DNA of 6,496 nucleotides from an uncultured Acidimicrobiaceae bacterium (GTDB taxonomy: Bacteria > Actinomycetota > Acidimicrobiia > Spongiisociales > UBA5794): positions 1 through 6,496 of the forward strand of contig CAMYJM010000154.1 in assembly GCA_947258635.1 (NCBI GenBank). Reading direction: 5' to 3'. The translations under genes were made by a program, and so were the position numbers. Position 1 is the stretch's first letter; every line of letters starts with the position of its first letter. Below, one piece after another: positions 1 to 5,875 of this stretch. The notes beneath the pieces are model-generated. The model was given only the letters and a program-made list of their open reading frames with translations, was not told the origin of the DNA and made no database searches.

Positions 1-195
1 GAGGCTGCCCTCGACGATGCCAACCTGCGACGTTTCCTGAGGCTGGTAGCCACACTGCGCGACTCGGCGCAGCTCGTGATCATCACGCACCAGCAGCAGA
101 CTATGGAAGCGGCCGACATCTTGTACGGCGTGACGATGGAGCCCGGCGGATCTTCACAAGTGCTGTCGCAACGTTTGGACCGCGCCTCCGTCTAG
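1..195 (+). CDS. smc: Chromosome segregation protein SMC, C-terminal fragment
   Basis: The frame is open from base 1 and ends at TAG 193-195, leaving the last 64 residues of a protein that begins outside the window. It opens with EAALDDANL, the stretch that directly follows the Walker B aspartate-glutamate in SMC ATPase heads (usually DEVEAALDDANL). About 15 residues later comes QLVIITHQQQTMEAADILYGVTM, the SMC H-loop and C-terminal strand, with ITH as the switch histidine. In the family the C-terminal half of the ABC head pairs with the N-terminal half, with long coiled coils and a hinge between them, to compact and segregate chromosomes with ScpA and ScpB. The next gene, ftsY, begins 24 bases downstream on the same strand, and smc-ftsY linkage is common in actinobacteria. 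The identification is firm although only the tail is visible. Confidence 0.93.
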   Translation, partial: EAALDDANLRRFLRLVATLRDSAQLVIITHQQQTMEAADILYGVTMEPGGSSQVLSQRLDRASV

Positions 196-219
196 GAGCG
201 CAAGTAGCGTGGAGACATC

Positions 220-1227
220 ATGCCAGTCGAAGTGATCGTCGCGGTAGTTGTCGTAGTCCTCGTTCTCGCCGGATGGTTGGTGGCGCGCCGGTCGGGCGCA
301 GTGGCTCCGCCATCGGTGGCACCACCGGCGGCGACCGAGGCCCCCGATTCGCTGCGCCGGCGACTCGGCAAGACCCGGCGGGCGCTCGGCGACAGGCTCA
401 ACGCCCTGCTCGGGCGCGGCGACCTCGACGGCGATTTCTGGGCCGAGCTCGAAGAGTCGCTCATTGCAGCCGATATGGGTGTCGCCGCAGCGTCCCGCGT
501 GGTGGCAGGCGTCAAGAGCCGCCGCCCCGAGACCGGCGCGGCGGCCCGAATTGCCCTATGCGATGAACTGCGGGCGCTTCTCGGCGACAAAGACCGCTCA
601 CTGCGCACGGGGGGTGCGCCTGCGGTGATTCTGGTGGTGGGGGTCAACGGATCAGGCAAGACAACAACGATTGCCAAGCTGGCTTCCATCCTCAAGGGTG
701 ACGGCAAGTCCGTGATCCTGGGCTCCGCCGATACGTTCCGGGCCGCCGCCGACACCCAGCTGCGCACCTGGGCGGATCGGATCGGAGTGCCGGTCGTCGG
801 CGGCGGCGGAGCCACCGACCCGGCTTCGGTGGCATTCGACGCCTATCGGGCGGCGCAAGCTCGCCGGGCGGACGTGCTGATCATCGACACCGCCGGGCGG
901 CTCCAAGCCAAGACCAATCTGATGGATGAGATCGCCAAAGTCGCCCGGATCCTGCGTCGGGAGGCCGGCGATATCGATGAGGTGCTGCTGGTCGTGGACG
1001 GCACGTCCGGCCAGAACGCGCTCGCCCAGGCCCGGGCTTTCACCGAGGCGGTCGGGGTCACGGGGCTGGTGATCACCAAGCTCGACGGCTCGGCGCGCGG
1101 CGGCGTGGTCGTCGCGGTCGAGCAGGAGTTGGAAATCCCGATGAAATACATCGGCGTCGGTGAGGGCATCGATCATTTGATAACGTTCGACCCGGCGTCC
1201 TATGTCGACGCCCTCATCGGCGAGTGA
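220..1227 (+). CDS. ftsY: Signal recognition particle receptor FtsY, membrane-anchored form
   Basis: This is the SRP receptor GTPase, which docks Ffh-ribosome complexes at the cytoplasmic membrane for co-translational insertion of membrane proteins. It has 335 residues. Residues 4-22 are a valine-rich hydrophobic segment ending in RR at 23-24, a probable membrane anchor. A Pro/Ala linker (about 25-42) stands where many FtsY proteins have a long acidic A domain. The helical N domain is about 45-125 and the G domain runs from 135. GTPase motifs are complete: G1 GVNGSGKT 141-148, DTFRAAA 171-177, G3 DTAGR 223-227, G4 TKLDG 286-290 and the closing GVGEG 312-316. The final part reads IDHL where IDDL is usual. 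ATG 220 is chosen because GGAG at 211-214 lies five bases upstream and the anchor begins at once. It follows smc by 24 bases and precedes cdd by 12, so one transcript is likely. Confidence 0.97.
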   Translation: MPVEVIVAVVVVVLVLAGWLVARRSGAVAPPSVAPPAATEAPDSLRRRLGKTRRALGDRLNALLGRGDLDGDFWAELEESLIAADMGVAAASRVVAGVKSRRPETGAAARIALCDELRALLGDKDRSLRTGGAPAVILVVGVNGSGKTTTIAKLASILKGDGKSVILGSADTFRAAADTQLRTWADRIGVPVVGGGGATDPASVAFDAYRAAQARRADVLIIDTAGRLQAKTNLMDEIAKVARILRREAGDIDEVLLVVDGTSGQNALAQARAFTEAVGVTGLVITKLDGSARGGVVVAVEQELEIPMKYIGVGEGIDHLITFDPASYVDALIGE

Positions 1228-1239
1228 GCTACAAATCAC

Positions 1240-1650
1240 ATGGTGGATAGCGAGATTCCCGGGGATGGGCCCGAGCTGGTAGTGGAGGCGCGCCGGGCGG
1301 CCGAAGCCGCCTACGCCCCCTACTCGGAGTTTCGGGTCGGCGCCATTGCCGTAGCCGCCGATGGTCGCCGTTTCGTCGGGGTCAACGTCGAGAACGCCGC
1401 ATACGGCTCAACGATCTGTGCGGAAGCGGCCGCCATCGCCGCAGCGGCCGCTGCCGGGGTTCGCCGGATCGAGACGGTGGCAGTCGGCTGTCTGGACGTT
1501 GCCGGGTGTCATCCGTGCGGCAACTGCCGCCAACTGATGCGTGAGTTCGAGGTGGCGCGGGTCGTCGTCCAGGACGGTGAGGGCGGAGTGAGAGAACATT
1601 CGCTGGAAGAGCTGCTCCCGCATGCGTTCGGACCCGAGTCACTCGGGTGA
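1240..1650 (+). CDS. cdd: Cytidine deaminase (small, homotetrameric type)
   Basis: The enzyme hydrolytically deaminates cytidine and deoxycytidine to uridine and deoxyuridine for pyrimidine salvage, in the cytoplasm. Its 136 residues match the short family (about 130-140). Visible signatures are YAPYSEFRVGA (25-35), the ribose-binding NVEN (49-52), zinc ligand C60 with catalytic E62 in TICAE, and zinc ligands C93 and C96 in HPCGNCRQ (91-98). The 11-residue spacing from N49 to C60 equals that between the equivalent residues of the Bacillus enzyme. The gene starts 12 bases after the ftsY stop. No Shine-Dalgarno sequence is apparent in that gap, so translation probably depends on coupling with ftsY; GTG 1243 is a less likely alternative start. 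Its product deoxyuridine is a substrate for the DeoA encoded on the opposite strand at 4502-5821. It is convergent with etfA. Confidence 0.95.
   Translation: MVDSEIPGDGPELVVEARRAAEAAYAPYSEFRVGAIAVAADGRRFVGVNVENAAYGSTICAEAAAIAAAAAAGVRRIETVAVGCLDVAGCHPCGNCRQLMREFEVARVVVQDGEGGVREHSLEELLPHAFGPESLG
1632..1648. repeat. Inverted repeat over the cdd stop codon
   Basis: ACCCGAGT (1632-1639) and ACTCGGGT (1641-1648) form a perfect 8-base inverted repeat around one central base. As RNA it would fold into a 7-bp stem with a three-base loop ending in the cdd stop codon. No T-run follows, so it is not a standard terminator. It may protect the 3' end of the mRNA, or be chance. Confidence 0.35.
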
Positions 1651-1877
1651 CCACCTCTCAAGAGATACGAGAAACGTTCCGATACTCCGTGAAGTCCTCA
1701 CGCCATCGGTTTTGGTGGGTCGCTAAGGCCGCCATGTCAGCACTCCGATTGGAGGACGGTTACGAGCAGGCATTTGGTGGAAGAATGCCTCTCCCGGACT
1801 GGAACCGGCGCCGCGCTGGCGCCGGTTCCGTCGTTTTGCACATTTCGGGCAAATCAGGATTTGATCGAGGTGCGTCG
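1651..1877. other. Convergent non-coding region, hairpin-rich and lower in GC
   Basis: These 227 bases separate cdd (+) from etfA (-). I find no supportable gene in them. The first 150 bases have about 56% GC, visibly lower than the coding regions. Read on the + strand, simple stems appear in series: CGTGA/TCACG (1688-1692 with 1698-1702), CTCC/GGAG (1743-1754), AGGCATT/AATGCCT (1768-1774 with 1784-1790, extendable to 10 bp with one bulged base, 1764-1793), and the strong terminator stem at 1801-1829. A small palindrome, CAAATC-AG-GATTTG (1850-1863), lies just beyond the etfA stop. The region looks like a shared 3' untranslated tail. A 3'-end-derived small RNA is possible, but no known RNA family (SRP RNA, tRNA, 6S, RNase P) was recognised in it. 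Confidence 0.5.
1801..1837 (+). terminator. Intrinsic terminator after ftsY-cdd, possibly bidirectional
   Basis: A perfect 12-bp stem, GGAACCGGCGCC (1801-1812) with GGCGCCGGTTCC (1818-1829), encloses the five-base loop GCGCT. It is followed by GTCG and then TTTT at 1834-1837. The T-run is on the + strand side, so it best fits termination of the ftsY-cdd transcript, 151 bases after the cdd stop. Read from the - strand the same stem lies about 50 bases beyond the etfA stop but lacks a U tract; in GC-rich bacteria it might still stop or protect that transcript. Confidence 0.8.
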
Positions 1878-2828
1878 CTAGCCGCGGTTCTTGAGGGCTT
1901 CGACCAGGGCGGGGACGACCGTGTGGACGTCGCCGATGATCCCCAGGTCGGAGATGCCGAAGATGGGGGCCTCGGAGTCCTTGTTGATTGCCACGATCGT
2001 CGTCGAGTCCTTCATGCCCACCAGATGTTGCATCGCGCCGCTGATCCCGCAGGCAATGTACAAGTCGGGTTTGACGGTCTTGCCGGTCTGTCCGACCTGG
2101 AGTGAGTACGGCACCCAGCCGGCGTCGACGACTGCCCGGGTGGCCCCGACGGCGCCGCCGAGGAGCCCGGCCAGCTCGTTGAGAACCGCGAAGCGGTCCG
2201 CGTCACCCATGCCGCGTCCGCCGGACACTACGATCGCGGCCGCTTCGAGATCCGGGCCCTCCGAGGTTTCGGCATGCTGCGACAGCACTTCGAGGGCGTC
2301 GGCGTGCCCAACGTCGGGCGCCTCCAACGCCGTGACGGCGGGAGCGCCGCCATCAGCCGGCTCCGCGGCGAAAACCTTGGGACGGGTGATCACGATTGCC
2401 GGCGATCCACCGGCCGACTCGGTGACCACCAGTGTCGAGCCTCCCAGGATCTCATTGGCGACTCGCAACGTACCGTCACCGACGGTGATATCGACCGCAT
2501 TGGCCAGCACCGGCTTGCCGAGCCGGGCCGACAGCCGCCCGGCTACGTCGCGATCGAGGGTGCCCATTCCGAAGATGAGAAGGTCGGGTTGCTCGGCCGC
2601 GACCGCCTGGGCGATACCGGCGGCGATGACCGCCGACGAAGCAGTCTGTGGGCCGTGGAGCACCGTGGCGGCTCCATGGGCACCGAGCTGTGCCAGCGCG
2701 GTGTCGCTCCCGGCGCCGACGAGTATTGCGCCGAGCTCCCCTCCAAACTCGCGGGCCTTGCTCAGAGCCTCGAGGGCCGATGGCGCGGCCGCGCCGTCCG
2801 ATTCCGTCGAAAATACCCACGTCTTCAT
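1878..2828 (-). CDS. etfA: Electron transfer flavoprotein, alpha subunit (FixB/EtfA)
   Basis: This is the FAD-carrying alpha subunit of the heterodimeric electron transfer flavoprotein, which takes electrons from acyl-CoA and similar dehydrogenases and passes them to ETF:quinone oxidoreductase. It has 316 residues, a normal length. The N-terminal nucleotide-binding-like domain spans about 1-190. The C-terminal FAD domain shows SGGRG (202-206), R230 within GATRAVVDAGW, VGQTGK (245-250), GISGAMQHLVGM (261-272), INKD (281-284), APIF (287-290) and D294 with a following GIIGD (296-300). The usual ADYGIVGD stretch reads SDLGIIGD here, a mild variation. Its ATG overlaps the etfB stop by one base (TGATG at 2830-2826), which implies translational coupling and roughly equal subunit production. 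It is the last gene of its transcript and converges with cdd. Confidence 0.97.
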   Translation of the reverse strand: MKTWVFSTESDGAAAPSALEALSKAREFGGELGAILVGAGSDTALAQLGAHGAATVLHGPQTASSAVIAAGIAQAVAAEQPDLLIFGMGTLDRDVAGRLSARLGKPVLANAVDITVGDGTLRVANEILGGSTLVVTESAGGSPAIVITRPKVFAAEPADGGAPAVTALEAPDVGHADALEVLSQHAETSEGPDLEAAAIVVSGGRGMGDADRFAVLNELAGLLGGAVGATRAVVDAGWVPYSLQVGQTGKTVKPDLYIACGISGAMQHLVGMKDSTTIVAINKDSEAPIFGISDLGIIGDVHTVVPALVEALKNRG

Positions 2829-3592
2829 CAGACGACCTTCACTTCTTCGAGCTTCTCGATGATGCGCAGGTATCCCTCGCCGTCATCCTCAACAATGTCC
2901 CCGGCCTCGCGACCCGGCACCGCCTCAACAGACACGATCTTCTGGCGGACCTCGGGCGTAACGCCGAGGTCGGCGGCCGTCAGGGTCTCGACCGGCTTCG
3001 ACTTCGCTTGCATGATGCCCTTGAAAGTCGGGTAGCGGGGCTCGACCACGCCCGACGTCACCGAGAGGATTGCCGGCAAAGCTCCCTCGACCACGTCGTA
3101 GCCGGCCTGGGTCTGACGCTCGATGCGGATCTTGCCGTCGACGTGCTCGACTTTGCGAGCGAACGTCAGTGCCGGGACTCCCATCAGCTCGGCGACTTGC
3201 TGGGGAACCACGCCGGTGTAGCCGTCGGTCGACTCAGTGCCGGTGATGACCAGATCGGCCCCGGCCCGGGTGGCGGCGGCCGCCAGCACCTGCGAGGTGG
3301 TGAGGGCATCGGCGCCGCGCAGGGTCTCGTCCTCGACGAGGATGGCGCCGTCGGCTCCCATCGCCAGAGCCTGACGAATGCCCTGCTGGCTTCCCCCCGG
3401 CGACATCGACAGCAGCGTCACCGATGCCGCCTCGCCGATCTCGTCGGCGAGCTGCAGCGCTACTTCGACGCCGTACCGGTCGGTGTCGTCGAGGACCTGG
3501 TCGTTGGGTCGGATGACGAAATAGCTTTCCGGATCCAGCTTGTAAGGCGAGGCTGGGTCCGGGATCTGCTTCACACAGACGACGATCTTCAT
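2828..3592 (-). CDS. etfB: Electron transfer flavoprotein, beta subunit (FixA/EtfB)
   Basis: This is the beta subunit of ETF, which in characterised ETFs holds a structural AMP and docks the partner dehydrogenase. It has 254 residues, typical of the family. It begins MKIVVCVKQIPDP, the classical EtfB start. RQALAMGAD is at 73-81, and GTESTDGYTGVVPQ (118-131) is the nucleotide-binding segment in the form seen in actinobacterial FixA. KVEHVDGKIRIER and ALPAILSVT (147-179) resemble the ETF-beta family signature. EPRYPTFKGIMQAK (184-197) corresponds to the partner-recognition loop. From the sequence it looks like a conventional ETF rather than a recognisable bifurcating one, but that is an inference. 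GAGGAG lies ten bases upstream of the ATG. A 66-bp gap separates it from punA, with a candidate promoter, so etfBA may be transcribed independently of the nucleoside genes. No partner dehydrogenase or ETF:quinone oxidoreductase is in the window. Confidence 0.97.
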   Translation of the reverse strand: MKIVVCVKQIPDPASPYKLDPESYFVIRPNDQVLDDTDRYGVEVALQLADEIGEAASVTLLSMSPGGSQQGIRQALAMGADGAILVEDETLRGADALTTSQVLAAAATRAGADLVITGTESTDGYTGVVPQQVAELMGVPALTFARKVEHVDGKIRIERQTQAGYDVVEGALPAILSVTSGVVEPRYPTFKGIMQAKSKPVETLTAADLGVTPEVRQKIVSVEAVPGREAGDIVEDDGEGYLRIIEKLEEVKVV

Positions 3593-3602
3593 ACGCTGGG
3601 CA

Positions 3603-3608
3603 CTCCTC
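3603..3608 (-). promoter_or_regulatory. Ribosome binding site of etfB
   Basis: CTCCTC on the + strand reads GAGGAG on the coding strand, ten bases before the etfB ATG. It is one of the clearest Shine-Dalgarno sequences in the window and fixes the start at 3592. Confidence 0.7.
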
Positions 3609-3622
3609 GTTGAAACGCTGCG

Positions 3623-3650
3623 ATGTTACGGGTTTTGCGCGATGCCGCAA
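3623..3650 (-). promoter_or_regulatory. Candidate promoter of etfBA
   Basis: On the - strand, TTGCGG (3650-3645) and TAACAT (3628-3623) are separated by 16 bases and fit a housekeeping sigma promoter: TTG of the -35 box, and TA...T plus an A in the -10 box. A start site near 3616 would give a leader of about 24 bases containing the GAGGAG ribosome site. A weak TTTGCG/CGCAAA hairpin (3634-3651) overlaps it without a U tract. The promoter is predicted by eye only. Confidence 0.4.
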
Positions 3651-3658
3651 AGACGCGA

Positions 3659-4483
3659 TCAAGCCAAGGGAATCCGGGGGATGAGATCCATGAGCAGCGC
3701 ACGGAAACGCGCCTTCGCCTGGCCGGCGATCTCGGTGACTTCGTCGTGGGAAAGCGGTTCCGTCCCGATGCCTGCGGCCAGGTTGGTGACGAGTGAGATC
3801 CCGATGATCGGCACACCCATGTGGGCGAGCGCGATGGCTTCGGGTACGGTCGACATCCCCACCATGTGGGCCCCGAGGCGTCGCAGCGCTTCGATCTCAG
3901 CCGGCGTCTCGTAGCTCGGCCCGAGCTGCCATGCATAGACACCCTCTCGATACTCGATGCCGACCGCGGCAGCAGACATGGCGACGATGTCGCGCAGCCT
4001 TTGCGGGTAGACCGCCGACATATCGGGGAATCGAGGGCCCAACCGCTCGTCGTTGTCGCCCACGAGCGGGTCGCGGCCGATCGTGTTCATGTGATCGGAT
4101 ATCGCCACCAGATCGCCGGGCCGCAGCCCCTCGCCGATACCCCCCGACGCGTTGGTCAGGATCACGGTCTTGCACCCGGCAAGCGCCATGGCCCGCACCG
4201 CCAGCACGACGTCCGCCAGGTCCCAGCCTTCGTAGACATGCACTCTGCCGGCGGAAGTGAGGAGGCGGGTGCCGGCAACCTCGGCTGACACCACCCGGCC
4301 GACGTGGCCCACCACCTGGGGCTGCCGGAATCCGAGCTGGGCCGAGTCCATTACCACCGCACCGGGCAAATCGTCGGCGAATTCTTTGAGCCCCGAACCG
4401 AGGACCAGGCCGACATCGTGGGACTGACGGCCGCTCGCGGCGGCGATGCGCGACGCGGCGGCTTCCGCTGCTTCATAAGCCAT
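3659..4483 (-). CDS. punA: Purine nucleoside phosphorylase, trimeric type I
   Basis: The enzyme reversibly phosphorolyses 6-oxopurine (deoxy)nucleosides such as inosine and guanosine to the base and (deoxy)ribose-1-phosphate. Its 274 residues match the 260-290-residue trimeric family. The phosphate site is made by GSGL (29-32), GRVHVYEG (79-86, with R80 and H82) and LTNASGG (109-115). The purine site is shown by GPSYETPAEI (188-197), VGMST (208-212) and ISLVTNLAAG (229-238). E192, M210 and N234 correspond to human E201, M219 and N243; the Glu/Asn pair indicates 6-oxopurine preference rather than an adenosine-accepting or MTA phosphorylase. H246 in LSHDEV corresponds to human H257. It resembles the mycobacterial PNP throughout. 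The gene starts 17 bases after the deoA stop on the same strand, without an obvious Shine-Dalgarno sequence close to the ATG, so coupling to deoA is likely. Confidence 0.96.
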   Translation of the reverse strand: MAYEAAEAAASRIAAASGRQSHDVGLVLGSGLKEFADDLPGAVVMDSAQLGFRQPQVVGHVGRVVSAEVAGTRLLTSAGRVHVYEGWDLADVVLAVRAMALAGCKTVILTNASGGIGEGLRPGDLVAISDHMNTIGRDPLVGDNDERLGPRFPDMSAVYPQRLRDIVAMSAAAVGIEYREGVYAWQLGPSYETPAEIEALRRLGAHMVGMSTVPEAIALAHMGVPIIGISLVTNLAAGIGTEPLSHDEVTEIAGQAKARFRALLMDLIPRIPLA

Positions 4484-4501
4484 GGCGACGAGGCTACCCG
4501 T

Positions 4502-5821
4502 TCATCTCCCGGATATGCGGCTTATCAGCAGCGGCGGGACCTGTACCGGGTCAGGCGTGATGGCCCAGGCCTGCTCGAGCAGCGGGAGCGCCGCGGCCAG
4601 CCGGTCCGGAGTGGAGTAATGCACCGTGGCCAGCTCGTCGCCCTCGGCGACGGCGTCGCCCACCTTCGCCGCCAGCACCAACCCCACCGCCGGGTCGATG
4701 GAGTCCTCAGCCGCCACCCGGCCCCCGCCGAGGCGGCCGACCGCCATCCCAATCGCCAGGGCATCACATTCACGGACATAACCGGCGGAGCGGGAACGGA
4801 GGGTGTGCCGGTGCGGGGCACTGACGAGCGGTCTGGTGCCGTCGATGATCGCCGGATCTCCCCCCTGAGCTTCGACCACGTCGCGGAATTTGCGCAGCGC
4901 GGCGCCGTTGCCCACCACCCGCCGGACCATCGAAATGGCGGCGTCGGCATCGCGGGCCAGGCCGGAGAGAACGACCATCTCGACCGCAAGGGTCTTGGTG
5001 ATCTCGACCATGTCGGCGGGCCCGCCGCCGCGCAGAATGTCGAGCGACTCTTCGATCTCGAGCGCGTTGCCGATCTTCTCGCCGAGCGGCTGGTCCATCG
5101 CGGTCAGGTGGGCCACGGTGGCGGTGCCGTAGCGGCGCCCAATGGTCGCCATCGTCTCGGCGAGCCGGGTCGCTTCATCGACCGTCTTCATGAAGGCTCC
5201 CTTGCCGACCTTGACGTCGAGCACGAGGCCGTCGAGGTCCTCCGCCAGCTTCTTGGACATTATCGACGAGGCGATCAGCGGGATCGACGGAACCGTGCCG
5301 GAGGCGTCGCGCAACGCGTAGATCGCCTTGTCGGCCGGGACCAGCGTGTCGGTCTGGCCCGCCAGCACCAGATTGTGCTTGAGGAGCCCGGTCACGAAGT
5401 CGGCGGGGAGGACGTTGGGAGAAAAGCCGGATATCGATTCGAGCTTGTCGAGAGTGCCGCCGGTGTGCCCGAGGCCGCGGCCCGACATCATGGGCACGGC
5501 CACGCCGCACGCCGCAACGATGGGGGCCAGCGGGATCGAGACCTTGTCCCCGACGCCGCCGGTCGAGTGTTTGTCGATCTTCGGAGCGGGGACCGTCGAC
5601 AGGTCGAGCACCTCACCCGAATGCAGCATCGCCTCGGTCCAGGCCGACAGCTCGGCGTCGCTCAAGCCGCGAAACATGATCGCCATCAGCAGCGCCGACA
5701 TCTGGTACATCTGGATGTCCCCGGCGGTGAATGCGGAGATGATCCAGGCAATCTCGTCGGCGGTCAGTTCGGCACCATCACGTTTGCGTCTGATCAGCTC
5801 GACGATCGAATGGGTCGCCAT
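4502..5821 (-). CDS. deoA: Thymidine phosphorylase
   Basis: The enzyme phosphorolyses thymidine and deoxyuridine to the base and 2-deoxyribose-1-phosphate. The start is set at ATG 5821 (439 residues): GGAGGG lies immediately upstream, and this numbering places catalytic residues exactly as in the 440-residue E. coli enzyme, namely H85 in KHSTGGVGD (84-92), R171, S186 and K190. An upstream TTG at 5866 would add 15 unconserved residues. The family signature SGRGLGHTGGTLDKLE occupies 113-128. Domains follow the family plan: a split all-alpha N-terminal part, a phosphate-binding alpha/beta domain, and a C-terminal domain from about 330. Position 111 is Met, as in E. coli thymidine phosphorylase, where the broader pyrimidine-nucleoside phosphorylases (Pdp) have Lys by my recollection. 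The SIMSKK stretch, however, resembles Pdp, so a broader specificity is not excluded. It lies 54 bases after the alkyltransferase-like gene and just before punA. Confidence 0.93.
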   Translation of the reverse strand: MATHSIVELIRRKRDGAELTADEIAWIISAFTAGDIQMYQMSALLMAIMFRGLSDAELSAWTEAMLHSGEVLDLSTVPAPKIDKHSTGGVGDKVSIPLAPIVAACGVAVPMMSGRGLGHTGGTLDKLESISGFSPNVLPADFVTGLLKHNLVLAGQTDTLVPADKAIYALRDASGTVPSIPLIASSIMSKKLAEDLDGLVLDVKVGKGAFMKTVDEATRLAETMATIGRRYGTATVAHLTAMDQPLGEKIGNALEIEESLDILRGGGPADMVEITKTLAVEMVVLSGLARDADAAISMVRRVVGNGAALRKFRDVVEAQGGDPAIIDGTRPLVSAPHRHTLRSRSAGYVRECDALAIGMAVGRLGGGRVAAEDSIDPAVGLVLAAKVGDAVAEGDELATVHYSTPDRLAAALPLLEQAWAITPDPVQVPPLLISRISGR

Positions 5822-5824
5822 TGG

Positions 5825-5830
5825 CCCTCC
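5825..5830 (-). promoter_or_regulatory. Ribosome binding site that decides the deoA start
   Basis: CCCTCC on the + strand reads GGAGGG on the coding strand, three bases before ATG 5821. The spacing is short, but this is the only strong Shine-Dalgarno sequence nearby. It supports the internal ATG over the upstream in-frame TTG at 5866. Confidence 0.65.
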
Positions 5831-5875
5831 ACACTCATGTTGTCGGTTCGGCGAAGTCAGCCCCAAGTATGGCCC

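Noticed and set aside
192..815. A 207-codon - strand open frame opposite ftsY.
   Set aside because: It is Ser/Arg/Pro/Thr-rich low-complexity sequence opposite a clear FtsY GTPase and has no motifs.
1651..1837. The possibility that this region encodes the SRP RNA, because it lies near ftsY.
   Set aside because: The conserved SRP RNA apical loop core (the GGAAGG-type stretch with AGCAGCC) is absent on both strands. No tRNA T-arm or RNase P or tmRNA signature was found either.
1850..1863. The palindrome CAAATC-AG-GATTTG just beyond the etfA stop, considered as an operator.
   Set aside because: It sits between two convergent 3' ends with no promoter nearby, and a 6-base arm palindrome can arise by chance.
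1647..2105. A GTG-started + strand reading frame of 152 codons overlapping the cdd stop as GTGA.
   Set aside because: The overlap resembles coupled starts, but the frame runs through the terminator hairpin and then more than 220 bases antisense to etfA. Its sequence resembles no family I recognise, and the etfA reading is unmistakable.
2648..3613. A 321-codon + strand open frame opposite etfB and the start of etfA.
   Set aside because: It is antisense to conserved etfB and etfA, has no recognisable domain, and has the same Arg/Gly/His/Asp-rich shadow composition.
3634..3651. A TTTGCG/CGCAAA hairpin after punA, considered as a terminator.
   Set aside because: The stem is only 6 bp and has no U tract on the - strand; it overlaps the likely etfB promoter instead.
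5821..5866. The longer 454-residue deoA starting at TTG 5866.
   Set aside because: TTG is a weak start, the extra 15 residues are unlike the family, and ATG 5821 has GGAGGG just upstream and reproduces E. coli residue numbering exactly.
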